Made by a program: the position numbers and the translations under genes. A model generated the notes under the pieces. That model searched no databases. It saw nothing but the letters and a program-made list of their open reading frames with translations, and was not told the origin of the DNA. 53,599 bases of DNA from Hyphomicrobiales bacterium (GTDB lineage Bacteria > Pseudomonadota > Alphaproteobacteria > Rhizobiales > Beijerinckiaceae), in assembly GCA_027483795.1 (NCBI GenBank), contig JAIXTT010000041.1:1-53599 (forward strand). Direction: 5' to 3'. Below, one piece after another: positions 9,380-18,245 of this stretch (positions are counted from its first letter, which is position 1; each line of letters opens with the position of its first letter).

Positions 9380-9796
9380 ATGGCTTACTGGCTCTACAAA
9401 TCCGAACCCTTCAAATGGTCCTGGGAGCAGCAGGTCGCCGCGGGCGAGAAGGGCACCTTCTGGGACGGCGTGCGCAACCACGTCGCCAAGAAGAACCTGA
9501 TGAGCATGAAGGTCGGCGACCGCGGCTTCTTCTATCATTCGAACGAGGGCAAGGAGATCGTCGGCATCGTCGAGGTGATCCGCGAGGCCTATCCGGACCC
9601 GACGGCGGAGCCGGGCGAGCCTTGGGTCGTCGTGGACCTCAAGGCCGTGAAGCCGATTCCGCGGCCCGTGACGCTCGCCGCGGTCAAGGCCGAGCCGGCT
9701 CTCGCCGCGATGTCCCTCGTCACCTCGATGCGCCTCTCGGTGCAGCCCGTCACCGAGGAAGAATGGACGCTCGTCTGCCGGATGGGCGGGGTCTGA
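9380..9796 (+). CDS. EVE-domain protein
   Basis: A 138-residue single-domain protein of the EVE (PUA-like) family, which binds modified bases in RNA or DNA through an aromatic pocket. It starts MAYWLYKSEP, with WSWEQ and FWDGVRNHVAKKN typical of the family, then a VGDRGFFYHS strand. The ATG at 9380 follows GAGAAGGGC. It is the last gene of the tsaD-gpsA-VasI-like run. The molecular target in bacteria is generally unknown; linkage to tsaD is suggestive of RNA modification but proves nothing. Confidence 0.9.
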   Translation: MAYWLYKSEPFKWSWEQQVAAGEKGTFWDGVRNHVAKKNLMSMKVGDRGFFYHSNEGKEIVGIVEVIREAYPDPTAEPGEPWVVVDLKAVKPIPRPVTLAAVKAEPALAAMSLVTSMRLSVQPVTEEEWTLVCRMGGV

Positions 9797-9905
9797 CGAG
9801 GTCAGACGCGCCGTCCCCCGCGCGCGCCCCTCGACACGAACGCGCGCTGCTCCATTCTCCTCGTCGGAGACCTGCACGAAAGCGGGCCCGAGGGAGGATA
9901 GGACC

Positions 9906-10901
9906 ATGAAGAACCGAATGCGGCACATCGCCGTCGCCGCCGCTGCGCTCGTCGTTTCCCATGTCGGCACGGCCGAAACCGCACGCGCCCAAGGGGCCGA
10001 CGCCTGGCCGCAGAAGACCGTCACGCTCGTCGTGCCCTTCGCCGCCGGCGGCGGAACCGACGCCTTCGCGCGCCCCTTCGCCGCATGGCTCGAAAACCGC
10101 GTCGGACAGCGCGTCATCATCGAGAACAAGGCCGGAGCGGGCGGCACCGTCGGGGCCTCGGCCGCGGCCAAGGCCGCGCCGGACGGCTACACCTTCTTCA
10201 TCGGCGCGGCGCATCACGCCATCGCCCCGGCGCTCTACCCGAAACTCGACTACGCCATCGAAAAGGACTTCGAGCCCGTCGGCGTGCTGGCGGTCGTGCC
10301 GCAGGTCGTGGTCGTTCACCCCGAAAAGGTGCAGGCGAAGACGCTCGGCGAACTGATCGCCGCGGCGAAGGCTTCGCCCGGCAAGCTCAGCTACGGCTCG
10401 GCCGGGCACGGCACCACGCATCATCTGGCGGGCGAACTCTTCAAGCTCGTGACGAAGACCGACATCGTCCATGTGCCCTATCGCGGCGCGGGGCCCGCGC
10501 TGCAGGATCTGCTCGCCGGACATATCGAAATGATGTTCGACGGGCTCGGCTCTTCGGCCGAACAGATCACGGGAGGCCGCCTGCGGGCGCTCGCCGTCGC
10601 CGATACGCGCCGCGCCGCCTTGTTGCCGAACGTGCCGACCGCCGCCGAAGCGGGCGTCAACGGCTATGAGGTCACCACCTGGTACGCCGTCTTCGCCCCC
10701 AAGGGCACGCCGCCCGCCGTCGTCGCGCGCATGACCGAGCTGATGAAGGAAGGCTTCGCGAGCCGCCAGATGAAGGACGCCTGGGACCGCAACGGCTCGG
10801 TCATTCCCGACACCTTCGGCGAAGCGCTCCGCAGCCTCGTCGTCTCCGAGATCGGCCGTTGGGACAAGGTCGTGAAGGAAGCGAACGTCAAGCTCCAGTA
10901 A
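9906..10901 (+). CDS. Tripartite tricarboxylate transporter (Bug/TctC) binding protein
   Basis: A 331-residue periplasmic solute-binding protein. A signal peptide covers about residues 1-29 (cleavage near ARAQG), followed by the Bug-family opening WPQKTVTLVVPFAAGGGTDAF and the ENKAGAGGTVGA and APDGYTFF motifs. These proteins bind carboxylates and normally feed TctA/TctB permeases. No such permease gene is in the window, so it is an orphan here, as Bug proteins often are. A strong GGGAGGAT ribosome binding site precedes the ATG. The ligand cannot be read from the sequence. Confidence 0.93.
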   Translation: MKNRMRHIAVAAAALVVSHVGTAETARAQGADAWPQKTVTLVVPFAAGGGTDAFARPFAAWLENRVGQRVIIENKAGAGGTVGASAAAKAAPDGYTFFIGAAHHAIAPALYPKLDYAIEKDFEPVGVLAVVPQVVVVHPEKVQAKTLGELIAAAKASPGKLSYGSAGHGTTHHLAGELFKLVTKTDIVHVPYRGAGPALQDLLAGHIEMMFDGLGSSAEQITGGRLRALAVADTRRAALLPNVPTAAEAGVNGYEVTTWYAVFAPKGTPPAVVARMTELMKEGFASRQMKDAWDRNGSVIPDTFGEALRSLVVSEIGRWDKVVKEANVKLQ

Positions 10902-10930
10902 GCGGCGAAAAGCCTCCGTCCGCGTCGAAC

Positions 10931-10957
10931 GCGCCCCGGGCCGACGGCCCGGGGCGT
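10931..10957 (+). terminator. GC-rich hairpin after the Bug gene
   Basis: Arms GCGCCCCGGGCC and GGCCCGGGGCGT around a three-base loop form an 11-12 base-pair stem 30 bases after the stop. There is only a very short T run after it, so termination strength is uncertain. Confidence 0.55.
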
Positions 10958-11082
10958 TGCATCGCGCTCCGCCGAAAAGAGGACGCAGGACGTTCATCTT
11001 CCGCAAACCATGACACGCATAGGTTGCGTTCTCTGAAAGGCCGGACACAGTTCGGCCTCATTCGGCCCGGAAAAGTCGGCTC

Positions 11083-11523
11083 ATGAAGACCACCGTCCTG
11101 ATCTGCGCCGCCTTCGTCGCGTGCGCGCCCGCCGGCGTCTCCGCCTCCTCCCTCCCTTCGGATCCCAAGTCCCGCATCGTGGCCCTGCTTCACGAAGAAG
11201 CCGCCGCGCAGGACGTCCCCGCCGCGCTCGTCGTCGCCATCGCCAAGGTCGAGAGCGGGCTCGATCCCGCCGCCCGCGGCGCGGGCACGCTGGGCCTCAT
11301 GCAGATCATGCCCGCGACGGCGCGCTCCGTCGGCTATTCCGGAACGGAAGCGGGTCTCTTCGACGCCCGCACCAACGCCCGCTACGGCGTGCGCTATCTC
11401 AAGCTCGCCCTCGACTCCTGCAAGGGCGAGGTGCGTTGCGCCGCGAGCCGTTACAAGAACGGCCTGCGCAATTCCCGCCATGCGGGCTACGAGAAGAAGG
11501 TGGAACTCGCGGGCGGCTTCTAA
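11083..11523 (+). CDS. Small secreted lytic transglycosylase (SLT domain)
   Basis: A 146-residue exported peptidoglycan-cleaving enzyme. A signal peptide (about 1-21) is followed directly by a compact SLT domain: catalytic Glu57 in AKVESGLDP, GLMQIMPATA at 71-80, and NARYGVRYL downstream. There is no extra binding domain, so it is much shorter than typical MltE or Slt proteins. An encoded small size like this is often seen in enzymes that open the wall for envelope machines, but no such machine is adjacent. Its 3' end overlaps the convergent chrA stop by four bases. Confidence 0.88.
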   Translation: MKTTVLICAAFVACAPAGVSASSLPSDPKSRIVALLHEEAAAQDVPAALVVAIAKVESGLDPAARGAGTLGLMQIMPATARSVGYSGTEAGLFDARTNARYGVRYLKLALDSCKGEVRCAASRYKNGLRNSRHAGYEKKVELAGGF

Positions 11524-12863
11524 CGCAGAAGCAGCCCCGCCGCCGCACAGGCGGCGAGCGTCCCGAGCACCCCGGCCCGCGTTCGGAACAGCAGCAGGAT
11601 CGCCAGCGCCGACAGGCCCGCCGCCGTCGGATCGAAGGATCCGGGCACGGGGAGTTCGGCGGCGATCGGCCCCGCCGAGACGGTCCGCGTCTCGGTGAAC
11701 AGGACGCGCAGCGCGAACCACAGCGCCAGATTGCCGATGACGCCGACCACCGCCGCGGTGATGACCGTGAGCGCGCCGGACAGGCCCGCATGCATGCGGA
11801 GCCGCTCGACATGCGGCGCACCGAGGAAGATCCAGAGGAAGCAGGGCACGAAGGTGACCCAAGTCGTCAGCGCCGCGCCGATCAGGCCGCCCGCGAGCGG
11901 AGAAACGCCGACGGCCTCGCGGAAGCCCGCCAGAAAGCCGACGAAGGTGAGGACGAGGATCAACGGCCCGGGCGTCGTCTCCGCCAGCGCGAGGCCGTCG
12001 AGCATTTCGCCGGGCGCGAGCCAGCCATAGGTTCCCACCGCCGCCTGCGCGACATAGGCGAGGACCGCATAGGCGCCGCCGAAGGTCACCATCGCCATCT
12101 TGGAGAAGAAGGCGGCGACGGTGACGTAGATCGTGTCCGTTCCGAAAAGGGCCGCAAGCAGAAGCACCGGCGCGCCCCAGACGGCGAGGCCCGCGACGGC
12201 GATCGTCACGGTGCGACGGGCGGTCGGGCGAATCTCGACGGCCGCGTCGATCGCCGAGGCCGTATCCGGGGCGTGAGGCGGCAGAATGCCCGCGATCCCC
12301 GCCCGCGAGATCAGATAGCCCGAAAGCCCCGCGGCGAAGACGACGGCCGGAAACGGCACCGCGAAGACGAACAGCGCGCAAAAGGCGAGAAACGCCGCAA
12401 GCCGCATCGCGGGATTGCGCAGCGCGCGCTTGGAGACCTTGATCATGGCCTGAAGCAGGATGGCCAGCACCGCCGCCTTGAGCCCGAAAAAGATCCCCGC
12501 GACGAGCGGAACCGAGCCGTAAAGCGCATAAAGCGCGCTCAAGACCAGAATGACGCAGAAGCCCGGCAGCACGAACAGCGTGCCCGCGACCAGTCCGCCC
12601 CGCGTGCCGTGCAGGAGCCAGCCGACATAGGTGGCGAGCTGCTGCGCTTCGGGGCCGGGCAGAAGCATGCAGAAATTGAGCGCATGGAGGAAACGGCGCT
12701 CGGAGATCCAGCGCTTCTCCTCCACGAGGATGCGATGCATCAGCGCGATCTGACCGGCCGGACCGCCGAAGGAGAGAAGGCCGATCTTCGTCCAGACCTC
12801 GAGCGCCTCGCGGAAGCTCGGCCGCGGCGCGGGTCCGTCCGGAACCGTTTCCTGCGGCGTCAC
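11520..12863 (-). CDS. chrA: Chromate transporter ChrA, two-domain type
   Basis: A 447-residue inner-membrane protein of the CHR family that exports chromate using the proton gradient. It carries the duplicated CHR domains: the first has LSFGGPAGQIALMHR near residue 30, and the second has MVTFGGAYAVLAY and ETTPGPLILVLTF. About ten hydrophobic helices are visible. The start is a GTG at 12863 that overlaps the stop of the upstream MAPEG gene by four bases (GTGA). Chromate as substrate is inferred from the family. Confidence 0.9.
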   Translation of the reverse strand: MTPQETVPDGPAPRPSFREALEVWTKIGLLSFGGPAGQIALMHRILVEEKRWISERRFLHALNFCMLLPGPEAQQLATYVGWLLHGTRGGLVAGTLFVLPGFCVILVLSALYALYGSVPLVAGIFFGLKAAVLAILLQAMIKVSKRALRNPAMRLAAFLAFCALFVFAVPFPAVVFAAGLSGYLISRAGIAGILPPHAPDTASAIDAAVEIRPTARRTVTIAVAGLAVWGAPVLLLAALFGTDTIYVTVAAFFSKMAMVTFGGAYAVLAYVAQAAVGTYGWLAPGEMLDGLALAETTPGPLILVLTFVGFLAGFREAVGVSPLAGGLIGAALTTWVTFVPCFLWIFLGAPHVERLRMHAGLSGALTVITAAVVGVIGNLALWFALRVLFTETRTVSAGPIAAELPVPGSFDPTAAGLSALAILLLFRTRAGVLGTLAACAAAGLLLR

Positions 12864-13264
12864 GCGCCCGCCCCGAGAAGCGCGGCGAGGCTGCCGAGAA
12901 CCAGCAGCAGCGCCGACGTTCCGATCACCACGAAGGTCGCGGCCATCCCCGCCACCCGGAGCCGGAAATCCTCCTTCGGCTGCGACACGCCGTAGGCGTG
13001 CAGGCCGCGCCCGATCAGCAGCAGCACGCAGAGCGCGTTCAGCAGCACCGCCGAAGCCCCGCGCCATTCGAGAAAGGCGAGCAGCAGCAGGGCGAGCGGA
13101 ACATATTCGGCGAAATTCGCATGCACCCGCATCCGGCGCAGCAGCAGGGCGTCTTCCGCCGCGCCGAGCGGGATGCGCGCCGAACGCCGCGCCCCGATCA
13201 CGCGCACGGAAAGAAAGACGAAGAGCAGCGCCAACAGGCCCGCATGGAGGGGGACGAAGACCAT
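12860..13264 (-). CDS. MAPEG-family membrane protein
   Basis: A 134-residue protein with four hydrophobic helices and the MAPEG features RRMRVHANFAEYVPLALLLLA and RGLHAYGVS. The eukaryotic members are glutathione-dependent membrane enzymes; the bacterial function is mostly unknown. It lies 18 bases after the SDHAF4-like gene and overlaps chrA by four bases, forming a three-gene minus-strand operon. Whether it supports chromate resistance is speculation from position. Confidence 0.87.
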   Translation of the reverse strand: MVFVPLHAGLLALLFVFLSVRVIGARRSARIPLGAAEDALLLRRMRVHANFAEYVPLALLLLAFLEWRGASAVLLNALCVLLLIGRGLHAYGVSQPKEDFRLRVAGMAATFVVIGTSALLLVLGSLAALLGAGA

Positions 13265-13282
13265 ACGGAACCTCTCGTTCGG

Positions 13283-13528
13283 TCAGAAATCGCTGGTGAT
13301 GCCCTTGAGCTCCCAATCACCATACCGGACGGGTTCCGGACCGTCACGACCGGCGAGTTCGCGCACGGGCTTGGCCGCGGCGGCCGCCGCGTCATAGGCG
13401 GCGCGGCGGGCCTCCGCCTCTTCGAGCGCGCGGCGCGCGGCGGGCGTCAACGTCTTGGGCGCGGCCTCGGCCGCGGGCTCGGGCGTGGCCTGCGGGGAGG
13501 CGGCGGCGTCGTTTCCTTCGGCCTTCAT
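13283..13528 (-). CDS. SDHAF4-like succinate dehydrogenase assembly factor (DUF1674)
   Basis: An 81-residue protein ending in the diagnostic C-terminal motif GPEPVRYGDWELKGITSDF. In mitochondria the SDHAF4 family binds the flavinylated SdhA subunit before assembly of complex II; bacterial members are short like this one. The N-terminal half is Ala/Glu-rich and variable. I chose the ATG at 13528 because GCGAGGAC lies just upstream; a start 13 codons earlier is possible. It diverges from rsmB, with 82 bases between the two starts. No sdh genes are in the window. Confidence 0.85.
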   Translation of the reverse strand: MKAEGNDAAASPQATPEPAAEAAPKTLTPAARRALEEAEARRAAYDAAAAAAKPVRELAGRDGPEPVRYGDWELKGITSDF

Positions 13529-13610
13529 GATGTCCTCGCCTTGCGGTCCGGCCCGATGTGGAGCCATAGAAGGGCCGGGTCAAGACGATCCGGGACGAAA
13601 GGCGACCGCA

Positions 13611-14969
13611 TTGGCGACATCGGATCAAGGACGCAGGCGCAAGCGCGACGACGAGGACGCCCCGGGTCTTGCGGCGCGCCGTCTCGCCGCCGCCGCCGTC
13701 GTCGAGACGCTCCGCCGCCGCCGCGCGCTCGACGAGACGCTCGATCGGATGCTCGAAGGCCCGGAAGCGGCGTCGCTTCCCGAACGCGACCGCGGACTGG
13801 TCCGCGCGATCGCCATGACGACGATCCGCCGCTGCGGGACGATCCGCGAGGCGCTCGACGCGCGTCTGCCCGAAGGCCTCCCCGCCAAGGCGGGCGAGAT
13901 CGAGGGCATTCTGCTCACGGGCGCCGCGCAGCTCCTGTTCATGGACGTTCCCGACCACGCGGCCGTCGATCTCGCCGTGCGCGCGGCACGGCTCGACCCG
14001 CGCGGCTTTCCCTATGCCGGACTGGTCAATGCCGTGCTGCGCCGGATCGGGCGGGAGAAGGAGGCCGTGCTCGCGCAGAACGATCCTTTCCGCGATGCGC
14101 CCGATTGGCTCGCCGAACGCTGGGTCGCCGCCTACGGGCGGGACAAGGCCGAGCGCATCGCCGAAGCGCATCGGCGGGAAGCGCCCGTCGATCTCACCGT
14201 GAAGGGCGATGCCGTCGCGGCCGCCGCGACGCTCGACGCGTTTCCGCTGCCCACGGGATCGCTGCGGCTGCGCGACAGGACGCCCGTCTCCGCGCTGCCC
14301 GGCTTCGAAGCGGGCGAGTGGTGGGTTCAGGACGCCGCCGCCGCCCTGCCCGCGCGGCTTCTCGCGCCGCTTCCCGGCGAACGCGTCCTCGATCTCTGCG
14401 CGGCCCCCGGAGGCAAGACGGCGCAACTCGCCGCCGCGGGCGCCGAGGTCACCGCCGTCGACCGTTCCGCACAGCGGCTGAAGACGCTCGAGGCCAATCT
14501 CCTGCGGCTCAGGCTCACCGCGCGCGTGGTCGCGGCGGATGCGTCGGCCTTCGACGAAAGCGGTTTCGACGCCGTGCTGCTCGATGCGCCCTGTTCGGCG
14601 ACGGGCACGCTGCGCCGCCATCCGGACGTCGCCTGGACGAAGTCGCCCGCCGACGTCGCCAAACTCGCCGATCTCCAGCGTCGCCTGCTCGACAAGGCCG
14701 CGACCATGGTCCGGCCCGGCGGACGCCTCGTCTACTGCACCTGTTCGCTCGAACCGGAAGAGGGTGAGGCGCAGATCGCGGCCTTCCTCGCGGGCCACGC
14801 GGACTTCGCCCGCATTCCCGTCGCCGCCGAGGAGATCGGCGGCCTCGAGGAGGCGATCACGCCGGAGGGCGACGTGCGCACGCTGCCCTTCATGATGCCC
14901 TCCGAGGAGGATCGATCCTCGGGACTCGACGGCTTCTTCGTCGCGCGGCTGCGGCGTCGAACCCCTTAA
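13611..14969 (+). CDS. rsmB: RsmB-type 16S rRNA m5C methyltransferase
   Basis: A 452-residue enzyme that methylates cytosine in 16S rRNA using S-adenosylmethionine. A NusB-like N-terminal domain (to about 130) precedes the Rossmann methyltransferase: DLCAAPGGKTAQLA near 262 binds AdoMet, and the two active-site cysteines are Cys328 in DAPCSATG and Cys378 in YCTCSLEPEEGE. The start is uncertain. The TTG at 13611 has AAAGG eight bases upstream; earlier ATGs at 13527 and 13530 would overlap the divergent SDHAF4 gene and add unrelated sequence. Confidence 0.9.
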   Translation: MATSDQGRRRKRDDEDAPGLAARRLAAAAVVETLRRRRALDETLDRMLEGPEAASLPERDRGLVRAIAMTTIRRCGTIREALDARLPEGLPAKAGEIEGILLTGAAQLLFMDVPDHAAVDLAVRAARLDPRGFPYAGLVNAVLRRIGREKEAVLAQNDPFRDAPDWLAERWVAAYGRDKAERIAEAHRREAPVDLTVKGDAVAAAATLDAFPLPTGSLRLRDRTPVSALPGFEAGEWWVQDAAAALPARLLAPLPGERVLDLCAAPGGKTAQLAAAGAEVTAVDRSAQRLKTLEANLLRLRLTARVVAADASAFDESGFDAVLLDAPCSATGTLRRHPDVAWTKSPADVAKLADLQRRLLDKAATMVRPGGRLVYCTCSLEPEEGEAQIAAFLAGHADFARIPVAAEEIGGLEEAITPEGDVRTLPFMMPSEEDRSSGLDGFFVARLRRRTP

Positions 14970-14981
14970 CGCCGAGTTAAC
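14966..14981. promoter_or_regulatory. Full CtrA-type box
   Basis: TTAA, seven bases (CGCCGAG), then TTAAC match the alphaproteobacterial CtrA consensus TTAA-N7-TTAAC without mismatch. The box begins on the rsmB stop codon and lies 75 bases before the heparinase-like start, a normal distance for a regulated promoter. A GATTC (GANTC, the CcrM methylation site) follows at 15016-15020. TTAA is rare in this GC-rich window, which makes chance less likely, but binding is untested. Confidence 0.6.
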
Positions 14982-15055
14982 GAACGACGACCATTCTTGC
15001 GCAAGGTCCGGTTGCGATTCGATCGGGGCCCCAACGGAGCAGGTGAATCGCCGGC

Positions 15056-16753
15056 ATGATGGACGAGCGTTGGCTTGTGACCGCCTTCACGCTGCGCGAA
15101 GCCTTGCGCCGCGGCGGACGCGTGCTGACCGCGCCGTTCCGGCTCTTCTCGCCGTCCTTGGGTCGCGGCATTTCCGACCGCATGGTGATCGCGCCGCAGG
15201 ATCTCCGCACCACCGATCCGACCATCGCCTCGGACATCTATGCGGGCTATTTCGCCTTCGCGGGCAAGGTGGTCTCGACCGAAGGGCGCTCGCCCTTCGA
15301 GATGCACGCCCCCGACGCGGCCTGGTCGGAAGAGCTCATGAGCTTCGGCTGGCTGCGTCATCTGCGGGCGGCCGAGACCGCTCTGGCCCGGGCGAACGGT
15401 CGGGCTCTCGTGGACGACTGGATCGGCTCCTGCCGGCGCCCCCGCGGGATCGCCTGGGAAACCGGCGTCGTCGCGCGTCGGCTGATCTCCTGGATCACGC
15501 AATCGCCGCTCGTTCTCGAAGGGGCGGATCGCGACTTCTACCGCCGTTTCATGAAGTCCATCGCGCGTCAGGCGCGCTTTCTCGGCCATGTCCTCGACCG
15601 ATGCGATTGCCCCGAGCGGAGGCTCACCGCCGTCGTGGCCTTGTGCTACGTCGCGCTGGCCACGCAGGGGCCGTTGAAGCAGGTGCGACGCACCGCGCAG
15701 CGCCTCGCGAGCGAACTCGAACGCCAGATCCTGCCGGACGGCGGCCATGTCGGCCGCAACCCCGCGGTCCTTCTCGATCTCCTCGCCGATCTTCTCCCGC
15801 TTCGTCAGGTCTTCGCCTCGCAGGGCATCGATCCGCCGCAGGAACTGCTCAACGCCGTCGACCGCATCGGCCCGATGCTGCGCCTGTTCCGCCACGGGGA
15901 CGGGACGCTCGCGCTCTTCAACGGCGTCGCCCGCACCCCCACCGACGTTCTGGCCACCGTCCTCGCCTATCAGGACGTCCGCGCCCAGCCGATGGAGAAC
16001 GCGTCGCGCTCCGGCTTCCAACGGGTGCAGGCCGACCGGGCGCTGCTGATCATGGACGTCGGCCCGCCGCCGCCTCGGGATTATTCGGGCCAGGCGCATG
16101 CGGGCTGTCTGTCCTTCGAATTCTCCGACGGGATGCAGAAGATCCTCGTCAATTGCGGCGCGCCGCCGCCGGGCTTCGACCGTTATCGGGAAGCGGCCCG
16201 CGGGACGCCCGCGCATACGACGCTCGTCGTCGGCGAGACGTCCTCCTGCAGCTTCGCCCCGAGCGCCCGGCTCGCATGGCCGCGGGGAGCCCCCGTCATT
16301 TCGGGGCCGCGGGAGGTCGCCTGCACGCGGGAGACCGACGAGCGGGGCACGGCCCTGTCGGCGAGCCATGACGGCTATTCGGCCCTCGGCCTGCGCCATG
16401 ACCGGTCGCTCTTCATCTCGGCCGACGGGCGTCGGCTGGAGGGCGTCGACGCGCTGGTCGTGACGTCGGAGCCGCGGGCGGCCAAGGCCGCCGAGACGGG
16501 CTATTCCGTCCGCTTTCACCTGCAGCCGGGCATCGAGGCCTTCCGGCTGGAGAGCGGCGAGGGCGTGATGCTGCGCACGCCCGACGGCACGCGTTGGTTC
16601 TTCGAGTCTCAGGACGTTCCGGCGCAGATCGAGGACGATCTCGTCTTCGCGGTTCCCGACGGGGCGCGACGCACCTGCCGCATCGTTCTGGCGGCCGACC
16701 GGGCGACCCTCCCCGCATTGCGCTGGCGGCTCTTCCGGGCCGAAGCCGACTGA
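15056..16753 (+). CDS. Heparinase II/III-like polysaccharide lyase family protein
   Basis: A 565-residue protein of the heparinase II/III-like family, with an alpha-helical toroid N-terminal half (to about 320) and a beta-rich C-terminal half. Recognisable parts are ILPDGGHVGRNPAVLLDLLADL near residue 225-250, and SGQAHAGCLSFEFSDG near 345-365. No classic signal peptide is evident, as in other alphaproteobacterial relatives found beside rsmB. The substrate is unknown; an endogenous surface glycan is a reasonable guess. Two ATGs are adjacent at 15056 and 15059. It has a CtrA box upstream and a convergent neighbour downstream. Confidence 0.85.
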   Translation: MMDERWLVTAFTLREALRRGGRVLTAPFRLFSPSLGRGISDRMVIAPQDLRTTDPTIASDIYAGYFAFAGKVVSTEGRSPFEMHAPDAAWSEELMSFGWLRHLRAAETALARANGRALVDDWIGSCRRPRGIAWETGVVARRLISWITQSPLVLEGADRDFYRRFMKSIARQARFLGHVLDRCDCPERRLTAVVALCYVALATQGPLKQVRRTAQRLASELERQILPDGGHVGRNPAVLLDLLADLLPLRQVFASQGIDPPQELLNAVDRIGPMLRLFRHGDGTLALFNGVARTPTDVLATVLAYQDVRAQPMENASRSGFQRVQADRALLIMDVGPPPPRDYSGQAHAGCLSFEFSDGMQKILVNCGAPPPGFDRYREAARGTPAHTTLVVGETSSCSFAPSARLAWPRGAPVISGPREVACTRETDERGTALSASHDGYSALGLRHDRSLFISADGRRLEGVDALVVTSEPRAAKAAETGYSVRFHLQPGIEAFRLESGEGVMLRTPDGTRWFFESQDVPAQIEDDLVFAVPDGARRTCRIVLAADRATLPALRWRLFRAEAD

Positions 16754-16756
16754 CGC

Positions 16757-16790
16757 GAAAAGGCCGCCCGCATCCATGATGCGGACGGCC
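16757..16790 (-). terminator. Terminator of ccrA
   Basis: On the minus strand a hairpin with arms GGCCGTCCGCAT and ATGCGGGCGGCC (one mismatch) is followed directly by TTTTCGCG. It lies 29 bases after the ccrA stop, in the gap between converging genes. Confidence 0.7.
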
Positions 16791-16818
16791 GTCTCGAGGG
16801 AAACCGCGGAAGGAGCGT

Positions 16819-18099
<1,281 letters not shown>

Positions 18100-18129
18100 G
18101 GGTCTGTTTCCCTGTTGGACGATCGATGG

Positions 18130-18141
18130 TGCAACGCAACA
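18130..18141 (-). promoter_or_regulatory. Motif TGTTGCGTTGCA upstream of ccrA
   Basis: On the minus strand TGTTGCGTTGCA lies 31 bases upstream of the ccrA ATG. The same 12 bases with one change (TGTTGCATTGCA) precede ecm in the sense orientation. It may be a regulator binding site; TGC-rich sites of this sort are known for the PHB regulator PhaR, but the assignment here is only a suggestion. Confidence 0.45.
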
Positions 18142-18245
18142 TGCGCCCCTGTCCATCCGACTTTCGAGGCCGACGACGATTTCGAAACCATTACGGCTCA
18201 GGCTGCGCCTCGGTTCATGTCATGCTTTTCGGATGCGGTATCTTC

